Below, in pieces: positions 56,090-64,000 of a stretch of DNA of 64,000 nt. The notes below the pieces were generated by a model. The model was not told the DNA's origin. It ran no database searches and saw only the letters and a program-made list of their open reading frames with translations. The position numbers and the translations under genes are program-made. Numbering within the stretch: the stretch's first letter is position 1; the number at the start of each line of letters is the position of its first letter. The stretch comes from Sweltsa coloradensis (taxonomy: Eukaryota > Arthropoda > Insecta > Plecoptera > Chloroperlidae), in NCBI GenBank assembly GCA_024449915.1, contig JAMZAV010001045.1, positions 186,001 to 250,000 of the forward strand. Reading direction: 5' to 3'.

Positions 56090-57570
56090 ATTATGACCTA
56101 ACGGTTGACACGCCCTCAATCCAAATAAACCAAACTAATAATAAGGTAAAGGTATTAAATAAAGTGTGATTTACTTGTGGGCAATGGTGAGCCCATTACC
56201 TCGTCTCTGCACACCGCACTTCATCGCTTTGTGTGGAAGTCCAACCTTCTCAACTGAAATATGTTTAGTGCGAAAGGTAAATCACGTCTAAAGTGGATTG
56301 AGTATGATCTATTACTCGTTGCTGAGATAGTCACTGTGGTTTTCCTCATGGATCCCAGAACAATCTTCTCTTCCTAGACCTCGAGACTCTTATTGTGTGC
56401 GCTGTGGTTTGCACTTTGCTGCAGAATGCAAGACACTCCTTCACTAATCAATTAAACACATACCGAGTACTGCCACCATTCAATGCTTACTTAGAAACGG
56501 AGTAATTATTTTGTTAGGGTCGTGGACGGAGTAAAAACTGTCTATATGAGAAATATGGGAGCAAGCCAACAATCAATAAGGCAGACAAAATTTGTCTTAA
56601 AATGAGATCAATAATAGGGCCCAAGTTTACAACCAATTTCAATAGAGGCACCATGTACATTTTCATTAATATTTTATTTAATTATGGTTAATTTTTTCTC
56701 TTCGACCAATAAGGTAACCAATGTGTTTTTTTTTAAATTTGAAGAAAAAAAGCTACCTAAGGAAGAATATTTTGATTTGTCCCGGAAATGTATAATATCT
56801 TTTTATGCAATGAATATACAATAAAATCATATTAGGACATTTTAAAATTGTTGTTTTTAATTTTCAAGGCGTGAAGAGGATAAAACATCAATCGGGGTCA
56901 CTATGCAAGCCTCAATGTTGTTTTCGTGATACCTGTCATGTCATTCTACTTTGCAAATATGTCACGGTATATATTGGTACTCTGCTCAGAAAACAAAACA
57001 TGTGTGATAGGTCGAGTGCTGGGTCTGTACAGCTAAATTCTTAGGAATAGAATGTCCTTCTTCCTGACAAATGTTATATTTTAACAGCAAAGTGATTCTC
57101 AGAAGTCTTACATTGCCCGAACGTTTTCTCGATGACGCAATTAAAAAACACATCGCTGACGAATGCGTCTGTGGTTAAGTGTTGACAAATGAACTGTGCC
57201 AAATAAAAAGTGCAATGTAGCATGACTTACGCAACTTTCTGGAAAATAACTTCGCAATTTGCACCCATGTAAACTACAAAACAGTCATGTACCGTATAAC
57301 GAGTTATACTCAAATATAATAACATTTTAGGTTCAATGTCAATGTGGTTACAAAACAGTCACGCGGGAAAGAAAGAAAAAAGAAGAAAAGAAAAGAGAAA
57401 GAACTTTGCACACGACAAAAGCAAAACCATCATTGTCTTTAAAAATATAGTAAATATTTGTATCGTTACATTATTTTATTGGTTGGGCTGGTACGTCACA
57501 ATTAAAAGAAATACGTGTCAATAATCACAACAAATAACAATTTAGTAAAGGTAATATGTTCTCTAGTTTA
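56090..57570. other. Unannotated stretch
   Basis: AT-rich. An AAGAAAAGA-rich tract lies near 57,370-57,400. No exon is recognised. Confidence 0.4.
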
Positions 57571-57574
57571 TAGA

Positions 57575-57905
57575 GTTACGCCGAAGGTTCAAAGTTCGAA
57601 TACCAGTCGTGGCAAACCTTTACGCCAATTTTGCGGGAAACAAGATTTACATAACGAAGGCGGTGGTTCTACAGTACGGTACGTTACACAAGGCGGCAGT
57701 GACCCAGCCACGTTGAGCGTCCGCTCCCTGGTTGACCCAGGCCTAGAGTTTACACTCACACATTCGCACACACACGCTGTGCTAGGCCACTCTTTACTCA
57801 GCACAGTCAACAAGGGAGTAAGAGAAAGACTTGTCTGTTAGGCTGGAACAAACACTTCCGAGAACCAGCCAGCGAGGTCAAGATGAAGGTGGGGCTCGGG
57901 CTTAG
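57575..57905. other. GC-richer stretch before the T-arm array
   Basis: Starts with a B-box-like GGTTCAAAGTTCGAATACC (57,590-57,608). All frames are fairly open, but no protein is recognised. The segment just before the array (GGGGCTCGGGCTTAGTTG) could be the 5' half of a tRNA-like head. Confidence 0.35.
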
Positions 57906-57912
57906 TTGTGAC

Positions 57913-58147
57913 GTGGATATCTGGGTTCGAGTCCCAGGTGGGGCGTGGATATCTGGGTTCGAGTCCCAGTTGTGACGTGGATATCTGGGTTCGAGTCCCA
58001 GTTGTGACGTGGATATCTGGGTTCGAGTCCCAGATGGGGCGTGGATATCTGGGTTCGAGTCCCAGGTGGGGCGTGGATATCTGGGTTCGAATCCCAGGTG
58101 GAGCGTGGATATCTGGGTTCGAGTCCCAGTTGTGACGTGGATATCTA
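57913..58147 (+). repeat. Tandem array of seven 32-bp tRNA T-arm (B-box) units
   Basis: Units start at 57,913, 57,945, 57,977, 58,009, 58,041, 58,073 and 58,105, with an 11-nt partial eighth. Each has a 25-nt block, identical in six and one base different in the seventh copy analysed (unit 6), plus a 7-nt linker of two types, GTGGGGC-like or TTGTGAC. The block contains CTGGGTTCGAGTCCCAG: a 5-bp stem and 7-nt loop exactly like a tRNA T arm, and a perfect TFIIIC B-box. Each unit also has GATATC. There are no acceptor, D or anticodon parts. The 228-bp frame across it is a by-product. Confidence 0.97.
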
Positions 58148-58282
58148 GTATTGGTTGATACCTTGCTGAAATCTACACCTATGTTTAATGTTTCGTTGCA
58201 TGTGTTTCCTAATTGTATTTTATTTTCCAGAGTAAGAGCAAATACAGATGCAAAAATAAACTAATTTGCAGTGTTGATATTT

Positions 58283-58500
58283 TTGGTGGAGGTGCCGGGT
58301 TATGAATTTACAAACTTTCTGGGGGGCTAGCCTCTCTCCCTTTGCCTAGGATTACCAAACACATTCTGTATCGTTGAAGGGCATAATGCCAATCGAACGT
58401 CGTATTCGGGTTCTATCGTGAGACGTCGGCTCGTATTCGGCTTCTATCGTGAGACGTCGGCTCGTATTCGGGTTCTATCGTGAGACGTGGGCGAGAAAAG
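58283..58500 (+). mobile_element. MITE family E, partial, with internal triplication
   Basis: GGTGGAGGTGCCGGGTTATG, ACTTTCTGGGGGGCTAGCC and ACACATTCTGTATCGTTGAAG match family E. Its TATCGTGAGACGT part has been amplified (next entry). The right terminus is missing. Confidence 0.7.
58400..58492. repeat. 31-bp tandem repeat, three copies
   Basis: Units at 58,400, 58,431 and 58,462 begin TCGTATTCGG and contain TTCTATCGTGAGACGT. It grew inside MITE E, only 250 bp from the T-arm array. Confidence 0.95.
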
Positions 58501-59011
58501 TGAAACGATAACAACAACAAATCTTGATCTTGACCGACTGTAGTAATTTCACTTCTTACCCAGATCAACTCTAGTATCTTACTAGATTATCAGACTTGAT
58601 CAATGAATCAATATCAGATATAATCGTGACATTTCCTGCGTGTTGATCTAGTTCCCTAGTCTCTCTAATGGGCGTTGGCTTTCTCCTCTGCTTCCTAGTT
58701 CGCTAGCTGTGCCCGCGACGACATGTCAACTGTGAAGGTGAAGCCTCTCTCTTGGCGTAGGACACCTATCCAGGCGCAACTTGCCCCTCTTCGGTGTAAC
58801 GTAAACTCACAGAAAGTCATTAATTTTGTTCAGGCTATATATTTTTTAAATAGTCACATAACTAATTTTGAGCGACCAAGCTAACCCTGTAAGTGTAAAG
58901 CCGCCAACACCATCGACAAGCGAATGTCTGTCCATCTTTGAGGTACAAAACGAGACGAGACGCTAGGCCCGAGAAGGGTTGAGAATGAAAAGGTAAATGT
59001 CGACCACCTCA
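58501..59011. other. Unannotated stretch with a repeat I remnant
   Basis: 58,850-58,925 shares AAGCTAACCCTGTAAG and CCAACACCATCGACA with the extended part of repeat I. Nothing else is recognised. Confidence 0.4.
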
Positions 59012-59300
59012 ATGAAGGATTGATTGATTGGATATTGATTAACGTCTCATAGTTATGCACTTTGGCTAATCGAGACGATGAGTGGTGATAAATGAAGATG
59101 AAGTATGAACAGAAGGGAGGAGGGGAAACCCGATACCGGCACGTAGCCTACTCCTTTCGAAAAGTACCAAGGGGACCAACGGCCCTTAACGTCCCATCCG
59201 AAAGGACGGTGTAACCTTGACAGTCATATAGGTTCTTCCACTAACCCGGACTGCCAAGCAGACGTCGAGGAGAACGAAGCCGATCTCAATGAAAAATAAT
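59012..59300 (-). mobile_element. tRNA-derived SINE, family C, 3' two-thirds
   Basis: On the minus strand: GCAGTCCGGGTTAGTGGAAG, CCTTTCGGATGGGACGTTAA, GGCCGTTGGTCCCCTTGG, TATCACCACTCATCGTCTCG, ATTAGCCAAAGTGCATAACT, GAGACGTTAATCAATATCC and a CAATCAATC tail. It joins the head-body module (1,870 and 39,040) to the tail module (61,022), giving the family's full layout. The tRNA head itself is not kept. Confidence 0.75.
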
Positions 59301-60370
59301 CCAACTGTACACCAACATTTTCGAAATGATCTTACAATTTTGGTCTTAGATGACTTCGGCGTCTACAAGCACAGTGTATTTGTGCTACAAGCTTGAAAAT
59401 CTGTTCTGCCGTCGAGTTAAGTAGACTCTAGATAAATTTTTTTATTTTTTTCTAGTGGGCAGAGTAAGTCTATCCTTCTGATTATGTACGGTGCCTTACT
59501 CTTGTGGTCGTCCCTCATTGGGCGAGATGTAATAACAGGTTTGAGGGCGGACCACGCGCCAGAGACAATGCCGTTGTTTAATTTACATCTCTCAATTAGT
59601 GTTGATGTTACCGCCTACACTGACATCTTGGTGCATTCAAGACCGCGCTCATAACTAAGCTGGTTCTAGGAAGGCCCCAGGAAGCGAAAGTCTAGGATAG
59701 TTAATTACAAACCAATGTTTGATCTACTTTCGATCAAGTTTATAGACGATAATTGATTTCTCACGATAAAGTCTAGGAAACAGATTAAAATATTCTAAAT
59801 AAGAGTCGAAGTCAGAGTTGAAGTTCGAAGAGGACATCAACGTTGACAATGGTAACTTTGGAAATGGAAGTAAATATATTCCGATCTCAGGTGGCCCATG
59901 GTTACTCGTTAGTTAGTTAGTTGGGGTTTAAGGGCACAAAACAGTAAAGTTATCAGTGCCCATAAAATTTTCTGATTGCTTAATATGTATGTATGAATTT
60001 CAAATTGAATTTAAAAGGTTTATTTTACGTAAGAAATTAATAACATTATCGCTTGTCGTGGAGTTGTCTGATAAAATTTCTTTGAGGGAAGGTTTTAATT
60101 TAAAATCTTTTCGATGGCGTCGGCGCCGACAGGGAAATTATAGAAGGATTTTCTACTTTTCTCTCATACTTGGGATATTATAACATATTTTTTATTAATG
60201 TCTGGAGAAGTAAGTATTTTTTTTTGATTCAATGAGTCTCGGTGTAAGCCAACGAAAGTGTAATGGTAGTATAGATTTTAACGGTACGTTCCTTGATTTA
60301 AAAAATAAATTATAAATTTCTTGTGGATAGCATGTCCATGGACAATTACATTTACAAGAGGTAATTTAGT
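59301..60370. other. Unannotated stretch
   Basis: AT-rich to mixed. A (TTAG)n run lies near 59,908-59,920. No exon is recognised. Confidence 0.4.
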
Positions 60371-60374
60371 GTTA

Positions 60375-60555
60375 GGGTAGTTGTGAGAGGCATTCACAGG
60401 GGCTGCTTGAGAGAACTCAATCCCCTGCTGTATCTAGTGGAGAAAGCCTTGTGGAAAACGTTAATTTAATTGCTGGTGAGGAGTATCGAACCCAATACCA
60501 CCCGAATCAAATTCAAGTACGTTATATGGACGCTGAGCTACATCTGTGTAGGTAT
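60375..60555 (-). mobile_element. tRNA-derived SINE, family A, divergent copy
   Basis: On the minus strand: ACACAGATGTAGCTCAGCG, TTTGATTCGGGTGGTATTG, B-box GGGTTCGATACTCC, CAGCAAT, then AGCAGGGGATTGAGTTCTC. The A-box (TGTAGCTCAGCG) is the clearest in the family. Confidence 0.65.
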
Positions 60556-61020
60556 TCTTGAGAGTCTTGTGTCAGATAACGTGACATCGGGTTCGAAGCT
60601 GCAAAGGAGAGGAGTGTATAGTATATCGCTCACGTGTTAAACAATACCCAATAGAAATAAACCTCCTCGAAGTAGATTTATATGCCGACTAATGAACTAA
60701 CATTGTGAGTTATTGGTTATTTAGCAGCCCGAGGTTGGCAGCCCAGACAGAAACGAGCCACCCGCCCACACTACAAAGAGCTTGCTAAGACAGACAGGCA
60801 CAGCAGCTTCCGCGCTCTTTGGAATGTAATTATTAGAAGCACGTGGATCGTGCAATACGTGAGTGAAGAGATGAGAAAGTATCAACTGGAGCAAGAGATG
60901 GGATTAATCTTGGATAGGGTACTGACCTTTCTGCGTGAACCTCTAAACCTTCACAACGATAATTATGCAAGGAAAGTAACATTTGATCATTATTTAGACG
61001 AAGCGTACCGGTACTGAATC
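60556..61020. other. Unannotated stretch
   Basis: A GC-richer patch at 60.73-60.86 kb has no convincing frame. CACGTGGATCGTG is an E-box-like palindrome. Confidence 0.35.
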
Positions 61021-61021
61021 A

Positions 61022-61110
61022 GCCAATCGTCTCGAATAGCCAATGTGCATTAACATGAGACGTTAAGCAATATCCATATCAATCAAATCAATCAATCAAT
61101 CAATTAGCCA
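61022..61110 (+). mobile_element. tRNA-derived SINE, family C, 3' end
   Basis: ATCGTCTCGAATAGCCAATG, CATTAACATGAGACGTTAAG and CAATATCC, then a (TCAA)n tail. Matches the 3' end of 59,012-59,300. Confidence 0.7.
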
Positions 61111-61258
61111 ATACTGGACATCGAGATCACAAAGCTGGTAGCTGCAAGCTCACAAGTCACAACTGAAACCCCTACAATCAAAGTATCGAGCGTTACGTTT
61201 GAGCTACAAATAAAAAGGCAACTTTAAATTAAAAAATAACAATGAATACGGTATTTTA

Positions 61259-61577
61259 GGGAGCGAAGCTCATATATGCATCACTTTTCTATCCGTCTGT
61301 GCGTGTGTCACGTCTCAAGATAAAAACCGAACATGACGACCGATTAACATGAGTTTTTTTGTTAGCATTGACAGTCAACAAAAATGATACAGAATTTGTT
61401 GGTATCCCTGAGCTGAGGGTAGGGGGAGGGGGTAGCCAGTCCCCTCCCCCCCCCTCCATCCCCAGAAACATTGCAAATTCCTGGCCCGGCACCTGTACCA
61501 AATTGACAAACTCACATTGAAAAATTTTATTTTTATATTCTTCTTTGATGACCTGTTGATTACGCAGCTTCGCTCCC
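61259..61577 (-). mobile_element. MITE family E, complete copy
   Basis: Perfect 12-bp inverted ends GGGAGCGAAGCT and AGCTTCGCTCCC. TA precedes the left end, but TC follows the right, so one flank has changed. The interior is the complement of the 48,777 copy, with a C/G-rich section near 61,425-61,460. Longer than that copy (319 against 258 bp). Confidence 0.8.
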
Positions 61578-62380
61578 TCCTTACTCCCGCACTCGTGCTT
61601 CTTATCTCGTATTACACAATCATGTATATGCCGAGGAAATATTTTAGAACATTTTGGCAAGCACCTTTTTGGCTATAATTGCTATATTTAAATGCTCACG
61701 CTCATGTGATATGATGTACCCCATATTTTTGTTTGTTTTAAATTTTTTGATATGTGTTTTTCTCTTTTTCCCTAAAACCGTATTCTATTTTCTTTACATT
61801 GTAAATACTAAAGTTTTTGTAATAATAAAAGTAACATAAAAAAGCAGCAGGACAAAGCTATAGCTCACCCCACGCACCCCGCCTGGATCTAGACTGGTTC
61901 CCGTTGTCTGGAACCAGTGATCGGCTTTATATTATATTACCGCTCTCTTCATGTTCTAACGACAGCAGGCGTGGGTGAACTGCAGGGCGTGGCGGCTGAA
62001 CTATAAACTTCGAGGGGTCCTGACTCACTATGTACAACATTTGCATAATTAATAGACGCGGAGAACGAAAACATTGGGAGATTTCGGACTAATTACGAAA
62101 GTGGGCGGGATCTTGTTTTGTTTTTAATTTGTTGCTTGTAATGTTGGTAGACATCATTTGAGACCAATTTCAGGATATTTATCAGCACTAAATGGGGAGA
62201 TAAGATCATCTCAATACGTTCTGGTTGAGGATTTCAATTGAACATAAGTGGTGTTAATTCATTTTGTTATAAATGAAACGAGAAAAGTGATAATTGCGGG
62301 ACATCCATGTCCAATTAAACCAGTTATCGAACCTGGATTGATGATTTTTGGAGTGGTGATAGATGAGGGTGAAGGACAAT
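61578..62380. other. Unannotated stretch
   Basis: Contains a hairpin CTGGTTCC..GGAACCAG at about 61,894-61,917 and a TATATTATATTA stretch just after it. No exon is recognised. Confidence 0.35.
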
Positions 62381-62384
62381 TACA

Positions 62385-62475
62385 AAACCCATTTTATGCG
62401 GGATTCGAACACGCGTCCCTTGGTGCAATAGACCTACGTTTCGGACATGCGCCCGAATCGCATGAGGCACCGAGT
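62385..62475 (-). mobile_element. tRNA-like SINE head or tRNA pseudogene
   Basis: On the minus strand a B-box (GTGTTCGAATCCCGC) follows an ATGCGATTCGGGCGCATGTC stretch at tRNA-like spacing. Stems do not close. Confidence 0.45.
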
Positions 62476-62577
62476 ACGGCTGTCGAATGTGGAAATGATC
62501 TCATAACCGTCGACGACCACAACACCAACATAACAAATTAATATGGAAATATTTTCCAAACGGGATAGTAGGCAGTA

Positions 62578-62938
62578 ACCATGCCTTCCAATACAAAATG
62601 TCATCACCGACTTCGACCTGAGTATCCCACCCACCCATCCACCCATTCAATCAATCGTATTATACTCCGCGCCTAAGTCCATGGTGTTGAAGTCACGTCC
62701 CGGTGACATGTGGGATTTGATTAGTACCAGAGATCTAGACTGGACGCCCACTCTGAACTCTGAAGACCATGGTTCAAGCATCTTCTTAGACCAAGACCGA
62801 GGCAACGATCTGATCCGAGCTGTGAATCACGAGCCACTAAGATCACGATCTGAAGCCTCTTCAGCAGCTCCTGTTTCATGTGGTACATTCAGGCGCAGAA
62901 AACAACACGGCAGAGGAACTCGGGCTACTTCTTTTTAA
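62578..62938 (+). CDS. Possible terminal exon, unknown protein
   Basis: A frame of about 120 codons stays open from after a TAA to the stop at 62,936. It has balanced codon use and a Ser/Arg-rich end (FRRRKQHGRGTRATSF). The middle is acidic (DLDWTPTLNSEDHG). The nearest AG acceptors upstream are weak, and none is in a clearly usable position. No family recognised. It may be chance. Confidence 0.2.
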
Positions 62939-62989
62939 ATAGTAACATGACAATATGAAATCTATTCAGAAATAACAAAATCCATCTCA

Positions 62990-63066
62990 GCCGGGTATCG
63001 AACCCGGGTCTTTCGATTGCCGGTCGCCCCTGAGAAAACCATCTACGGTTTCTGGACTGTCGGTGC
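62990..63066 (-). mobile_element. tRNA-like fragment
   Basis: On the minus strand CCCGGGTTCGATACCCGG is a perfect T arm with B-box. TCTCAG and CTGAGA enclose it like a short acceptor stem, but no D arm fits between. Either a SINE head or a tRNA pseudogene. Confidence 0.5.
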
Positions 63067-63847
63067 ATTGTAGTTTAATAAAATTTATAAATTTAACAAT
63101 ATTATCGGTTGTCTTATAACTCCGATATGTAAATAAAATTTCTCAATGCTCATTTTACATTAAAAACTTAATTTTGACCCTGTAAAGAGCTGCCATTGTG
63201 GTTATTCATTATATTTCATCACCTATATGGACCATGATTTTTATATTTTATACTTTTTTTAAATATGGGTGTATGGAAGGTTTTAAATTTTAGCTGAAAT
63301 ACGCCACGTCGCCATGTACAAGTAGGACACGTAGTCATTGGGGGGGGGGTTACAATTAAGAACCCACTAAAACATTTTCTTATAAATAGAAAATCAAATA
63401 TATCGAAGACAATCAATAATAAAACTGAATCACCCTGAGAAACGAGTTCGTCGCGCATGCACCAAGAGGAGGCTGTAGTTCTCACCCACGCCGCCCGGAG
63501 CGCCCTTCTCATGCATATGCAACACTCTTGTATTATAGTAGTAGTCCTCCCACTCTGATCTCACTCCATACAAGGCTAACTCGCGGGGATCTCGCTTGGC
63601 GCCAACACGGTCACGAATCTGGACCAGACATGCGACTACCAGTCCCCCCCCCCTCCACCCCTCCCGAGCACTAGACAGTCATCCTTGTTCACACACCTAC
63701 GACGATTTGCTCGACAATTGAAATGAAAGCATTTATGAGTCAACTTTCCTTGATTGTTGTGTAGGCCTAATTGAGGCGTGGTAGAATTGGCCCTGAGCAT
63801 GGCACTCTACTAATCGTAAAAGACGATAGAAGAGGTTAAGTCAATCT
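63067..63847. other. Unannotated stretch
   Basis: Includes G9-10 and C9 runs (near 63,340 and 63,644). The CG-rich part at 63.45-63.62 kb could be regulatory, but nothing specific is seen. Confidence 0.35.
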
Positions 63848-64000
63848 CACAAACATCAGCTATAAAAAAAGTATATTGGGCTACTTTCCAAAACTACAAG
63901 AGAGCTCTGGCGGTATCGTCGGGGACCTTTCTTCCTTTCTTTGACGACCTTCCCGACGACGACGACCATTACATCACGACCGATGACAAATACAATAACG
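63848..64000 (+). pseudogene. Acidic-tail coding fragment, copy 2 (cut by window end)
   Basis: Shares CACAAACATCAGCT, AGAGCTCTGGCG, TCGTCGGGGAC and CGACGACGACGA with 55,850-55,980. The end reads FLPFFDDLPDDDDHYITTDD in one frame. It continues past the window. The two copies agree best in this acidic part, although indels shift the frame upstream. Confidence 0.35.

Noticed and set aside
57908..58135. Open frame of 75 residues with a repeated WISGFES/GYLGSSP pattern
   Set aside because: A by-product of the 32-bp tandem unit, which cycles through all three frames.
57913..58147. CRISPR-like direct repeats of 32 bp
   Set aside because: There are no unique spacers: units abut with only two linker types. 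The genome is eukaryotic and no cas genes are present.
1..64000. rRNA genes, mitochondrial insert, viral or bacterial contamination
   Set aside because: No rRNA-like conserved blocks, no bacterial operon structure and no recognisable viral protein were seen on either strand.

Overview
This is a window of animal nuclear DNA, most likely from a marine invertebrate. I cannot name the species. It is AT-rich and intron-sized in texture, with many short dispersed repeats, tRNA-derived SINEs, MITE-like elements, microsatellites and a LINE 3' end. Reliable genes are very few. The two best are a single coding exon of the USP53/USP54 (Drosophila echinus) deubiquitinase family on the minus strand at about 8.05-8.32 kb, and a complete tRNA-Gly(UCC) at 52,008-52,079 with a T-run terminator. 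The USP exon and a less certain exon candidate at 48.4-48.6 kb use GC-rich third codon positions. This sets them apart from the AT-rich surroundings and from the spurious open frames.

Layout. 0-5 kb: simple repeats, two SINE-type copies and dispersed repeats. 5.06-5.48 kb: a 413-bp MITE flanked by ACGTCA, inserted in a CRE-like TGACGTCA next to a palindromic E-box. 8.05-8.32 kb: first coding exon of the USP53/54 gene, whose later exons should lie at lower coordinates or outside the window. A perfect NRF1 motif lies 2 kb upstream of it. 10.3-17.4 kb: mostly unrecognised sequence with MITE and SINE fragments.

17.4-31.0 kb: one giant inverted repeat centred near 24.3 kb. Outer arms of about 2.5 kb flank two oppositely oriented arrays (about 60-bp units plus a higher-order unit of about 530 bp). 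The sequence in much of it looks like an uncorrected consensus smeared into homopolymers, so no ORF there should be trusted. 31-36.8 kb: tRNA-like remnants, a 233-bp GAA array between direct repeats, an acidic minisatellite and a short satellite family. 36.9-38.6 kb: a SINE followed by a palindrome of about 1.4 kb carrying two facing, differently broken copies of the first exon of a SWIM/YqaJ-type protein gene. 39-44 kb: more MITEs, tandem duplications, and a 921-bp DNA transposon with 9-bp target duplications and a matching empty site nearby. 44-52 kb: SINEs, a TA-flanked MITE family and an exon candidate. 52-64 kb: the tRNA gene, a LINE 3' end, a tandem array of seven tRNA T-arm/B-box units at 57.9 kb, further SINE and MITE copies, and two copies of a coding-like fragment with an acidic tail.

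The most notable structures are the T-arm array, the palindromic gene-fragment pair (a possible hairpin-RNA source) and the giant inverted repeat (a foldback-type element or a fold-back assembly artefact). Family calls come from recognising motifs by eye. No database search was possible.
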